Source: Planctomycetota bacterium (GTDB lineage Bacteria > Planctomycetota > Phycisphaerae > UBA1845). From it: a DNA stretch of 9,506 bases. The notes under the pieces were generated by a model, which saw only the letters and a program-made list of their open reading frames with translations, did no database searches and had not been told where the DNA came from. A program made the translations under genes and the position numbers. Every line of letters starts with the position of its first letter. The stretch's first letter is position 1. This document shows, one piece after another, positions 1 to 6,254 of this stretch. The stretch is taken from assembly GCA_022561415.1 (NCBI GenBank), contig JADFRH010000067.1, forward strand, positions 1 through 9,506, read 5' to 3'.

Positions 1-2
1 AG

Positions 3-734
3 ATCGACGCCTCGATCGCCGCCAAGGCCGACACTGAATATCTCTACGACAAGCCCTACCCGGACAAGTCCCGCATCCGCGTCGCCGGCCCCTTCACGGT
101 CGAGAGCCTGTCGCCCCACCGCGTCCTCGCCGTCGACGAGCAGGACGAACTGATCGACGAGCTGGACGCCGCCGAGGGCAGGCGCGCCGCACCCGAGCGG
201 AGTAACGACGAGGCGGATTTCGCGTCGCTCATGCTCGAACACCTGAAGACCTCGGGCGTCCAGCAGGCGCACAAGGAAGACAAGATCGATTTCACCGCCA
301 TCACCGGATGGCCGGGCAACTTCATCTGCGCCGAGGGGCGGTACATGGAAGGCGAGACCGAACGCAAGGCCGGCGTCTTCATCGGGCCGGAGTTCGGCAC
401 CGTCGCCCGCCCCGATCTGGTGGCGGCGGCACGGGAGGCCGGCGACGCCGGGTTCGACGTGCTGATCGCCTGCGCCTTCAACTACGACGCCCACTCCTCC
501 GAGTTCGACAAGCTGGGCCGCATCCCGGTCTTCAAGGCGCGCATGAACGCCGATCTCCATATGGCTGATGATCTGAAGAACACCGGCAAGGGCAACCTGT
601 TTGTCATCTTCGGCGAGCCGGACATCGAGATTGCGGATGTTGCGGACGGTCAGATTCAGGTGACGATCAAGGGCGTGGACGTGTTCAAGCCGCAGACCGG
701 CGAGGTCGAATCCGGCGAGCCCGACGACATCGTC
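3..734 (+). other. Type III (Mod-like) adenine DNA methyltransferase segment, truncated at both visible ends
   Basis: This part of the frame carries motifs familiar from the C-terminal half of site-specific adenine methyltransferases of type III restriction-modification systems (COG2189-like): a GPFTVESLSPHRV motif near residues 31-43, IDFTAITGWPGNFICAEG near 97-114, and GNLFVIFGEPDIEI followed by DGQIQVTIKGVDVF (about 597-690 in base coordinates). The catalytic DPPY and AdoMet-binding motifs would lie upstream of the window. In the family, the GVDVF...TG segment is normally followed by an FIDTDYNEESFF-type stretch and roughly 60 to 80 more residues. Here the similarity stops at about GEPDDIV (720-734). 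Third codon positions are almost all G or C at the left and become more mixed beyond the join. Alone, this is a 3'-truncated and probably non-functional gene end. Confidence 0.7.
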
Positions 735-2267
735 ACGTTCGACGGAATTCCGGAGAATCTCGCCACGGATCTTAACGGCGTCGTGGCCAGTGTCACGGAA
801 TCCGAAACCAACAACGCCGACGGTACCGTCAGTGTTTCGATCGCGACCTCCTCACCGTCGCAGACTGACCTGTTCCCCGGCGGATTAGTTCCTGAGGGCG
901 GAGTCGCTCCTCTGACTGAGGTCTGTTGGTTCATCGGTATAGACGACCCGCTCGATCTAACCCCGACACCGACCGTAAGTTCCGCCACGCTCTCATTCAC
1001 ACAGGATGGATTGACGATCGCCGGACCGTTCGACCTGCCGTCCGCGTTCTTTACGAATCCTTGGGACGGATTCCTAGGTATCGCCCTTGCGGATTCGGCG
1101 GGGCTGTTGATCAACGGGGTTCAACTGGACCTCGTCTTCGCGTCGACTACGTGCGGAGACGGCGCGTGTGACGCCGGCGAGACCTGCGGCAACTGTCCGG
1201 CCGACTGCGGCGTGTGTCCCGGTTCCTGCCCTGGAACCGGCGAATGCTGCGTCCCCAACGGTACGATAGGCTGCGAAGACACCTCCTGCTGCGAGGCGGT
1301 CTGCGCTATAGATGCGTACTGCTGTGGAAATGATCCAAAACTCGGCGGCGTCTGGGATGACATTTGCGCAGACGAGGCCCTGGCGCTTTGCCCCGGTGTT
1401 CCATCCTGCCCGACCGCCTGCCCCGGCACCGGCGAGTGCTGCGAGGTGCAGCCGGGGGTGGGCTGTAGCGACTCCGCGTGCTGTTCGTCCGTGTGCGACG
1501 TGGATCCATTCTGCTGCACGACCAACTGGGACGAGTCCTGCGTGGAGGAGGCCGCTATACTCTGCGGCACCTGCACGACCGGCGCCTGCTGTTGGGATTC
1601 CACGTGCGATACGCCGGGCACTTGTGAAGCAGCCGTGCTGTGCGCCGCGGGATGCCAATGTTTCGAGCTGGCCGCGGGCGGCGGCGGTTGTTCGGCGTTC
1701 ATTGACGGCTGCGCCGCGACGGCTCCCTGCCCGAATGGAAGCCAAGACTGCCCGTTGGGGCAGCAGTGCTACATCAACACCTGTTGCGGGGGGCCTGTCT
1801 GCTATCCCGACTGTGCGCTCGGCGGCGCGGCGGCTTCGGTGGTTGAAGGCGTGACCACGCAGGGCAGTCGGGCGATTCGGGTACGCGCGGGCACGGCAGC
1901 GCGTGGTTCGGTGCTTACCTGCACCGATAGTACCGATGTGTACTGCACGGCGTTCGGTGGGTTATACAACGGAGACGCCACGCTCTGCTCCGATGTTGAC
2001 GTCTGCGTGGATACGTGCGGCGACGGCTTCCTCGATTTCGGTGAGGTGTGCGACGACGGCGGCACCGATGCGTGCGCCCCGTGTAACGCCGATTGCACCA
2101 GCGCCGTGAGCCTGGACCTGAACGAATATCGAAACTTCGCAGGTTGCCTGCTCGGTCCCGGTGGCGGTTTGGGCGTGGCGTGCGACTGTTTCGATACAGA
2201 CGCCGACGGCGACGTCGACCTGCGCGACTTTGCGGCGTTTCAACGGGATTACAACGGTTCGCCGTAG
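3..2267 (+). CDS. Chimeric frame: DNA methyltransferase C-terminal part joined to Cys-rich dockerin-like protein (5' partial)
   Basis: One open frame enters from the left edge and ends at TAG 2265-2267, giving 754 visible residues with no start codon assignable in the window. Residues 1 to about 244 read like the C-terminal region of a type III (Mod-type) adenine DNA methyltransferase. The rest is a secreted-type protein: a beta-rich, Cys-poor stretch (about 735-1150), then nearly 60 cysteines in CGDG motifs and tandem repeats, then a dockerin-like tail. The second half contains no methionine, no plausible internal start and no signal peptide, so as it stands it would be made only as a fusion and would stay in the cytoplasm. 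That conflicts with its disulfide-rich composition. The methyltransferase half also lacks its usual final segment. I therefore read this as two truncated genes joined in frame, by rearrangement or by misassembly. The open frame is seen directly, the family assignments are by eye, and the cause is inference. Confidence 0.75.
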   Translation: MDASIAAKADTEYLYDKPYPDKSRIRVAGPFTVESLSPHRVLAVDEQDELIDELDAAEGRRAAPERSNDEADFASLMLEHLKTSGVQQAHKEDKIDFTAITGWPGNFICAEGRYMEGETERKAGVFIGPEFGTVARPDLVAAAREAGDAGFDVLIACAFNYDAHSSEFDKLGRIPVFKARMNADLHMADDLKNTGKGNLFVIFGEPDIEIADVADGQIQVTIKGVDVFKPQTGEVESGEPDDIVTFDGIPENLATDLNGVVASVTESETNNADGTVSVSIATSSPSQTDLFPGGLVPEGGVAPLTEVCWFIGIDDPLDLTPTPTVSSATLSFTQDGLTIAGPFDLPSAFFTNPWDGFLGIALADSAGLLINGVQLDLVFASTTCGDGACDAGETCGNCPADCGVCPGSCPGTGECCVPNGTIGCEDTSCCEAVCAIDAYCCGNDPKLGGVWDDICADEALALCPGVPSCPTACPGTGECCEVQPGVGCSDSACCSSVCDVDPFCCTTNWDESCVEEAAILCGTCTTGACCWDSTCDTPGTCEAAVLCAAGCQCFELAAGGGGCSAFIDGCAATAPCPNGSQDCPLGQQCYINTCCGGPVCYPDCALGGAAASVVEGVTTQGSRAIRVRAGTAARGSVLTCTDSTDVYCTAFGGLYNGDATLCSDVDVCVDTCGDGFLDFGEVCDDGGTDACAPCNADCTSAVSLDLNEYRNFAGCLLGPGGGLGVACDCFDTDADGDVDLRDFAAFQRDYNGSP
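1227..1565 (+). repeat. Two tandem Cys-rich protein repeats
   Basis: Two copies of a roughly 50-residue unit lie at 1227-1391 and 1419-1565, with starts 192 bp (64 codons) apart. Both begin CPGTGECC, continue with a GC.D..CC..VC..D..CC pattern, and finish with WD..C..EA..LC. The first copy carries about six extra residues (NDPKLGG region) before its WDDIC motif. The units are similar at protein level but diverged in DNA, so this is an old duplication and not a recent slippage product. Similar CC-rich repeats are common in secreted planctomycete proteins, where the cysteines are presumed to form disulfides. Confidence 0.75.
2115..2264 (+). other. Dockerin-like C-terminal domain with EF-hand calcium loop
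   Basis: The last 50 residues begin DLNEYRNFAGCLLGPG, a degenerate first half, and contain a well-formed EF-hand-type loop DTDADGDVDLRD (2193-2228), followed by FAAFQRDYNG. This layout matches the dockerin type I-like tails frequent at the C-termini of exported planctomycete proteins. The alternating Asp residues would bind calcium. Only the second loop keeps the acidic pattern, so cohesin binding in the cellulosome sense is not implied. The Cys residues between the halves are typical of this planctomycete variant. Confidence 0.65.
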
Positions 2268-2292
2268 AGCTTCACGCTGACGGTCCCGGGCC

Positions 2293-2347
2293 AGTGAAGA
2301 GTGAAGGGCGCTCCGCGACTCTTCACTATTCACTAACGACTCTTCAC
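2293..2347. repeat. GTGAAGAG palindromic repeat cluster
   Basis: AGTGAAGAGT (2293-2302) is perfectly complementary to ACTCTTCACT (2318-2327). In an alternative register, 2293-2305 pairs with 2322-2334 over 13 positions with one mismatch, enclosing a GC-rich loop. GACTCTTCAC then occurs twice as a direct repeat, at 2317-2326 and 2338-2347. The shared word CTCTTCAC or its complement appears four times between 2294 and 2435. No T-run follows, so an intrinsic terminator is unlikely. It may belong to a dispersed palindromic (REP-like) family or be a protein-binding site. The pairing is seen directly and the role is inferred. Confidence 0.55.
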
Positions 2348-2477
2348 CGTTTCTGCCCGTGCATATTGTTTCGCCGGAGTAACAACGCCCCCCGGCGGCC
2401 GCGACGGACGTCGATCAGCTTGCTACGCTCTTCACTTCAATCGTCATGGTTCGGCAGGTAGGTCGTTAGCGATAGGC

Positions 2478-2483
2478 AAGGAG
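2478..2483 (+). promoter_or_regulatory. Ribosome binding site of the YceI gene
   Basis: AAGGAG ends 7 nt before ATG 2491. It is the best Shine-Dalgarno match in this cluster and fixes the start of the exported YceI protein. Confidence 0.8.
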
Positions 2484-2490
2484 TTTTTTC

Positions 2491-3123
2491 ATGTGGATTT
2501 CTCGTTACACAAGAGTGTCGGTTCTGCTGCTCGCCGGTTGGATGCCGGTTGGAAACGCGTCGGCCGGCGAAATCGAATTCGATTTCAAGGATCCCAAAGG
2601 AATCAACAGTGTCTCGTTCGTGCTGGACTCGGTGCTCGAACCGATCATGGGCGTTTCCACCGGCATCAGCGGAAAGGTCACGTTTGATCCGGCCAATCCC
2701 AAGACGTTGTCGGGGAAAATCGCCATCGATGCGACGCAGATCAAATGCGCCCTACCGGGCATGACGAAAGTCCTGCACGGTGAGGACTGGATCGACGTCG
2801 CCAACCATCCGACCATCGAGTTCGTTTTCAAGAGCGTCAGCAAGGTCACGACTTCGGATGGCAAGACCGCGAGCCTGATCGTGGTCGGCGAGATGACCCT
2901 CAAGGGCGTCACCAAGGAGATTGTGGTTTCGGTACATGTCACCTTTCTTCCCGATCGCATGGGGAACCGTATGCGCGGCGCGAAGGGCGATCTTTTGGTT
3001 CTTCGCTCCACGTTTACGATTAGCCGCAAGGACTTCGGAATCAAGCCGAACATGGGGTCGGAGGTCGTGGCCGACGAGATTGAAGTGCGCGTCAGCATCG
3101 TGGGGTGGAACAAGAAGGGTTGA
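2491..3123 (+). CDS. Exported YceI-family lipid-binding protein
   Basis: This 210-residue protein has an N-terminal signal peptide: a positive n-region (R5, R8), the hydrophobic core VSVLLLAGW, and a likely cleavage after NASA near residue 25. The rest fits one YceI domain (PF04264): a strand IEFDFKDPKGINSVSF; a Pro-Lys turn followed by SGKIAIDATQIKC; the characteristic LHGEDWIDVANHPTIEFVFKSV stretch (residues about 100-120); GEMTLKGVTKEIVV; and STFTISRKDFGI near the end. YceI proteins form a lipocalin-like beta-barrel that binds long isoprenoid or quinone-like lipids in the periplasm. Length is typical for a one-domain member with a signal peptide. It has a strong ribosome site and lies 54 bp upstream of a second gene that also ends in a YceI domain, so the two are probably co-transcribed. 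The ligand cannot be told from sequence. The family call is firm; the physiological role is not. Confidence 0.9.
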   Translation: MWISRYTRVSVLLLAGWMPVGNASAGEIEFDFKDPKGINSVSFVLDSVLEPIMGVSTGISGKVTFDPANPKTLSGKIAIDATQIKCALPGMTKVLHGEDWIDVANHPTIEFVFKSVSKVTTSDGKTASLIVVGEMTLKGVTKEIVVSVHVTFLPDRMGNRMRGAKGDLLVLRSTFTISRKDFGIKPNMGSEVVADEIEVRVSIVGWNKKG

Positions 3124-3135
3124 CGCGATCGGCCC

Positions 3136-3153
3136 CCGTGCCGCGCCGCACGG
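3136..3153 (+). other. GC-rich hairpin between the two YceI genes
   Basis: CCGTGC (3136-3141) pairs perfectly with GCACGG (3148-3153) around the 6-nt loop CGCGCC. There is no following T-tract, so it is not a standard terminator. In an operon it could affect mRNA processing or the relative expression of the second gene. The structure is predicted by eye only. Confidence 0.4.
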
Positions 3154-3177
3154 CCTATGACGAATCATGGAGGGTGA

Positions 3178-4620
3178 ATGAGTATCGCTGCCTGCTGGTC
3201 GATCATTCTGGTTAGCGGAGCGTCGGTTGTCGCCGACCCGGGCGCGCCGCCATTGCCTCAGCAGCTTGTCGTCTTCGTTTCACCGAACGCGTCGACGCTG
3301 GCCCGCACGTTTCAGACCGAGCATCTTCCGTCGATTCGTGAGGTGGCTCAGGAACTCGGTATCCCCGTGCGGGTCATTGACGTGAGCGGCGGCGCTCCGC
3401 CCGAGGTTGTGCTCACACCTCTGTTGTTGTTCCAAGACCACCGTGGTCGGTCGGTGTACGAGGGGCGCTACGCGAACATCGAACGCATCCGTAATTTTCT
3501 ACGCACGTCGCGCGTCGTCGGGCAGGGAGACGAGGGTCTGACCCTGCGGGACATGCCGGTCTGGCAATCGGGCCGCTCGCGCATCGCGGCCTTGCTCAAG
3601 GTGGCGGCCGTCACCGGCAAGCAGCCGCCGAGGTACAACCACGACAAGTTCACCGCCGAGGCGAAGCACGCAATTCTCAAGGGATTCGCCAAGTTCGAGA
3701 TCGCCAGGAGCGTCACGCTCGGTCGGAGCGATCGGAGGTTCTACCTCGATTTCAACCCGTGGTTGTCCCACGACGACACGCTCTATCTCTCGGTGTCTCT
3801 CTACTCGCAGTTTCATTGCAAGGAGCCGGTCTTCACCCGCCCCGGTGCGGCCTTCTCCGGGCCGTGGCGCGACCGCAAACGCCTGTTTCGCCGAGCGGCT
3901 GCCGCGCTGGAAGACGCGATCGTCGATACGTTGAAATCGTCGCCGATGGGCGACGGGTTTGATCCCGTACCGAACTCGGTGCCGAGCGTTACCTGGTTGT
4001 CACTCGGCCTAGAACTCCCGCCGAGCCCGAGTCACGCCGCAAAGGAGCTTTCCGGACCACCCCTGCCTCGGCGATGGACGCTCTCGACGAAGGGCACGGG
4101 CGATGCGTCTCATCTCGCGTTTCACTTCCCGGCGCCACTGGACAGCTACGCGGGCGAAGTGCGGAGCGTACGCGGTGAGTTGGCGTTTGATTCAGTACTT
4201 TCGGTCGCCAGCGTACGCGGTCACTTCACGGCCGACCCCGCCAGCGTTACCATGGGCGATCCGGACCTCGACCACGCGCTTCACGGTTCGACGTTTCTCG
4301 ACGTCGAAGCCCACGGCACCTCGAAATTCGTCATCGAATCCGTCGACGCCGAGCCCGCGGCGTTGGCCTACGGTCGCCAGGTTCCCGTGACGATGCGGGG
4401 CTCCTTTTCGATGAAGGGCGTGACCCTGCCGCTGAGCGCCAGGGCGTTTTTCGAGCCGGTCATCGGCCCAAGCGGGTCCCCTCGGCTGCTGCTCACCGGG
4501 CGGTTCCAGCTTTCGATGGCCGCGTTTGCCATCGAAGGTCCGGACGGTCCATCACCGGCCGAGGACACCCTCATCCTGGATTTCAGATTCTCGATGGAAC
4601 CCGCCTCGCACGGCAAATAA
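3178..4620 (+). CDS. Thioredoxin-like/YceI fusion protein, probably exported
   Basis: The protein is 480 residues. The start is well defined: GGAGGG (3169-3174) precedes ATG 3178, and a stop codon lies directly upstream in frame. A hydrophobic N-terminus (residues 5-19) suggests export or anchoring, but its n-region lacks positive charge. Residues about 28-112 resemble a thioredoxin-like fold: LVVFVSP strand, helix, IPVRVIDV strand, a TP dipeptide at 80-81 in the cis-proline position, LLLFQD, then YEGRY and a terminal helix. The redox CxxC is replaced by SPNA, so disulfide chemistry is unlikely. Residues about 113-290 (FEIARSVTLGR...FYLDFNPWL) are not recognised. Residues about 298-475 match YceI, including SVTMGDPDLDHALHGSTFLDVE and MRGSFSMKGVTLPL. 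Lying 54 bp after an independent YceI gene, it probably acts with that protein in the periplasm. The YceI call is strong, the thioredoxin-like call moderate, and the function of the whole unknown. Confidence 0.8.
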   Translation: MSIAACWSIILVSGASVVADPGAPPLPQQLVVFVSPNASTLARTFQTEHLPSIREVAQELGIPVRVIDVSGGAPPEVVLTPLLLFQDHRGRSVYEGRYANIERIRNFLRTSRVVGQGDEGLTLRDMPVWQSGRSRIAALLKVAAVTGKQPPRYNHDKFTAEAKHAILKGFAKFEIARSVTLGRSDRRFYLDFNPWLSHDDTLYLSVSLYSQFHCKEPVFTRPGAAFSGPWRDRKRLFRRAAAALEDAIVDTLKSSPMGDGFDPVPNSVPSVTWLSLGLELPPSPSHAAKELSGPPLPRRWTLSTKGTGDASHLAFHFPAPLDSYAGEVRSVRGELAFDSVLSVASVRGHFTADPASVTMGDPDLDHALHGSTFLDVEAHGTSKFVIESVDAEPAALAYGRQVPVTMRGSFSMKGVTLPLSARAFFEPVIGPSGSPRLLLTGRFQLSMAAFAIEGPDGPSPAEDTLILDFRFSMEPASHGK

Positions 4621-4651
4621 TCGCCGGTCACGCCCGAATCCCACAATGATG

Positions 4652-4669
4652 CCGCCCTTTGGGGGGCGG
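4652..4669 (+). other. GC-rich hairpin in the gap before the membrane protein gene
   Basis: CCGCCC (4652-4657) pairs with GGGCGG (4664-4669) across a TTTGGG loop. No T-run follows (next bases ACGCACG), so termination would be weak or absent. It may be an intercistronic processing or attenuation element. The 104-bp gap between 4620 and 4725 shows no clear promoter. Confidence 0.4.
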
Positions 4670-4724
4670 ACGCACGCGAGTTTGTGACCTTGACCGGATG
4701 GTCTGCTGATCGAGAGGAATGATG

Positions 4725-5303
4725 ATGATCGGGCAACAACGAATGTCCCCGCTGACCGCGATCGTGTTTGGTATTTTTGGCACCGGAGCGGTCGCGATCG
4801 CATCGGTAACCACGATCGTGATCTACACGATGAGCATTGTGGACCGCAACGCGTCTACGCTGATCGACCTGGCCGAGAACGGCGTGGAGTCGCTGCCCGA
4901 GCTCATCGAGCGACTGCCGGCGCTGGCCGATGCCATTGGCGGTCAACGACGGTTCGACTACGCCGAGAATCTTGACGTCGAAGTGCGATTCGTTCCCACC
5001 AGCCGCGAAGGTCGCATGAGGCCCGTCATGACCATAACCAATCGCGGGCATGAGGTGGTCTCGACGTTGGCGATTCGTGTGGCCGCAGTCAGCGGATCGA
5101 ACGTTCCGCTGCACGAATGGACCGAAGTCGTGGCGACGCCGATCGCCGTGGTCGATGAGTGGCGAGGTCCGCTCATGCCGGGCGCGACGCGTCACGTTGT
5201 CCTGTCGTCACGCAGTTTCCATCAGATCGCCCCGCAGGACGTCACGGCCGTGACGGAGTTCTCCGAGATTCGCATCTGGGCTCCAACGAGCGATCCCGCG
5301 TAA
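4725..5303 (+). CDS. Single-pass membrane protein of unknown function
   Basis: Three ATG codons follow one another at 4719, 4722 and 4725. The GAGGA ribosome-site-like stretch at 4714-4718 abuts the first but sits about 6-7 nt before the third, so 4725 is preferred (192 residues; 194 if 4719 is used). Residues about 9-36 form one strong hydrophobic segment (AIVFGIFGTGAVAIASVTTIV), presumably a membrane anchor. It is followed by a Leu/Glu-rich helical region (TLIDLAENGVESLPELIERL), possibly amphipathic. From about residue 90 the sequence is beta-rich (VRFVP, PVMTITNRGHEVVSTLAIRV, PGATRHVVLSSR) and resembles the Ig-like or FxLYD-type sandwiches used in envelope proteins; this is by feel only. 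I recognise no family with confidence. It is the last gene of the YceI cluster, followed by a rho-independent terminator, which suggests an envelope role. Confidence 0.75.
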   Translation: MIGQQRMSPLTAIVFGIFGTGAVAIASVTTIVIYTMSIVDRNASTLIDLAENGVESLPELIERLPALADAIGGQRRFDYAENLDVEVRFVPTSREGRMRPVMTITNRGHEVVSTLAIRVAAVSGSNVPLHEWTEVVATPIAVVDEWRGPLMPGATRHVVLSSRSFHQIAPQDVTAVTEFSEIRIWAPTSDPA

Positions 5304-5334
5304 CGCGGACGGCAGTATCTTCAAGCGCTCAACC

Positions 5335-5362
5335 AGCGGTCGGCAACCCCGGCCGCTTTTTT
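5335..5362 (+). terminator. Rho-independent terminator closing the YceI cluster
   Basis: AGCGGTCGG (5335-5343) pairs with CCGGCCGCT (5349-5357) over nine base pairs including one G-T wobble, with loop CAACC. A run of six T follows from the end of the stem (5357-5362). It lies 31 bp after the stop of the membrane protein gene. On the opposite strand no T-tract follows the stem, so it serves the plus-strand genes and not the convergent flagellin. Confidence 0.85.
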
Positions 5363-5425
5363 CTGCGCGCACGTCGGGTGGATTGGATTCGTGGTTCTCC
5401 GTCTCAGTCTCGGTGGGTCTACCGA

Positions 5426-6223
5426 CTACGCAAGCAGGTCGAGGATGGAGTTGCCCTGCTGTTGGGCGATCTTGAGGGTCTTGAAGCCCGCGGCCACGAG
5501 AACCGATAGCCGGTTGAGCTTGCTTGTTTCCACGGCGAAGTCGGCGTCGACGATGCGGCTGCGGCTGTCGGTCAGGTTTTCGATCGTGATCTGATTCGAT
5601 CTGACCTGCGGGCCGATGTTGTATCTCTGATAGCTGCCCAACTGCCCGCGCACGGTGGCCACGCTGGTCATCGCCCCTCTAAGCGCGGTCGAGGCAGCCT
5701 CGAAGTTCCCGCTCGCTAGATCGTTCGCCCCGCCCGATTGCACTGACAGCGCCGTCGCGATCGCCCCGTTAATCGCGGATGCCGCTGAGGCGTTTCCGCC
5801 GTTGGGCATGTTGAAACCGCTGAGCGAGTTGATGGCGTCGCCGCCGAAGCGACGGATGCTGTCGACGGTGCTGTCGATCTGCATCTGATTGGCCGCGATC
5901 TCGCCGTCGGACATGCCGGCCGTGTTCGCACTGGCGATAACCAGCGCATCGAGATCCCCAAACAGCGAGGAGAGTTGCGAAGCATGACCCTCGCTTATAC
6001 GGACGTTGGAGTCCGCTCGCCGCAGCGATCGCGTCTGGGCCTCCAGCGCCTTGATTTCCGCCTTGAGCTGCTCCGACGAGATCAGCCCGGCCGGGTCGTC
6101 CTTACCGGAGTTGATCCTCTTCCCCGTCGAGAGCCGCTTGGTCGTCTCGAACAGGTTGCTCAGGTTCCGGTTGAGCTGGAACCGTGCCGATAATGTGCTC
6201 GCCGAGGAGATGGGTGAGAGCAT
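5426..6223 (-). CDS. Flagellin, compact form with D0/D1 core only
   Basis: This 265-residue protein shows both conserved ends of bacterial flagellin. The N-terminal region has the LSTGKRINSGKDDPAGLISSEQL block (residues about 31-53), then EIKALEAQTRSLRRADSNVRISEG and IASANTAGMSDGEIAANQMQID. The C-terminal region has ALRGAMTSVATVRGQLGSYQ, then SRIVDADFAVETSKLNR and the terminal IAQQQGNSILDLLA. These form the coiled-coil D0/D1 domains that assemble into the filament. Only about 60 Ala/Ser/Gly-rich residues separate the two halves, so the surface D2/D3 domains of larger flagellins are absent. The extreme N-terminus (MLSPISSAS) departs from the usual INTN-type start. It lies 61 bp downstream of the cysteine synthase-rhodanese gene on the same strand. 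Its ribosome site is weak (GAGAG about 7 nt before ATG). It is expected to be exported through the flagellar type III apparatus. No other flagellar gene is in view. Confidence 0.9.
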   Translation of the reverse strand: MLSPISSASTLSARFQLNRNLSNLFETTKRLSTGKRINSGKDDPAGLISSEQLKAEIKALEAQTRSLRRADSNVRISEGHASQLSSLFGDLDALVIASANTAGMSDGEIAANQMQIDSTVDSIRRFGGDAINSLSGFNMPNGGNASAASAINGAIATALSVQSGGANDLASGNFEAASTALRGAMTSVATVRGQLGSYQRYNIGPQVRSNQITIENLTDSRSRIVDADFAVETSKLNRLSVLVAAGFKTLKIAQQQGNSILDLLA

Positions 6224-6254
6224 GTCCTAACTCTCGAATATAACCTCAAGACGG

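Larger units (their letters stand above)
735..2264 (+). other. Cys-rich extracellular-type protein segment, lacking its own start and signal peptide
   Basis: About 510 residues follow the join. The first 140 or so (735-1151) are rich in Thr, Ser, Val and Leu and contain only one Cys, which suggests a secreted beta-sandwich domain. From 1152 onward the composition changes sharply to nearly 60 Cys residues, many as CC pairs. They form two CGDG-type modules (1152-1217 and 2016-2096; the second resembles the DUF4215 CGDG...GE.CDDG pattern), two tandem Cys repeats, and a GACC-type module near 1587. The segment ends in a degenerate dockerin-like pair of helices with one good EF-hand loop. In Planctomycetota and Myxococcota such proteins are normally exported and often surface-bound. 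The function is unknown, and the missing signal peptide shows that the true 5' end is not here. Confidence 0.6.
2268..2490. other. Non-coding gap with repeat cluster; no clear promoter
   Basis: This 223-bp gap has no credible gene. Its left half holds a palindromic repeat cluster (2293-2347), and another CTCTTCAC word lies at 2428-2435. No T-tract terminator follows the TAG at 2267. A weak TTCACC / TATTGT pair (2343-2348 and 2364-2369) has a 15-bp spacer and is not convincing as a promoter. The gap should nevertheless contain the promoter of the YceI cluster, which starts at 2491. Confidence 0.5.

Noticed and set aside
231..233. ATG 231 as the start of the first gene
   Set aside because: Clear methyltransferase similarity continues upstream to position 3 in the same frame, so this Met is internal.
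1074..1745. Antisense open frames of 193-223 codons opposite the Cys-rich region
   Set aside because: They mirror Cys- and Gly-rich codons and have Ala/Arg/Gly/Gln-rich low-complexity translations, while the plus-strand frame has clear protein repeats.
4368..5195. Antisense frame of 275 codons spanning two plus-strand genes and the gap between them
   Set aside because: It has His/Arg/Asp-rich composition without a domain and overlaps the well-supported YceI fusion and membrane protein genes.
5335..5362. Bidirectional terminator shared with the convergent flagellin gene
   Set aside because: On the minus strand the stem is preceded, not followed, by the homopolymer run, so it lacks a T-tract in that direction.
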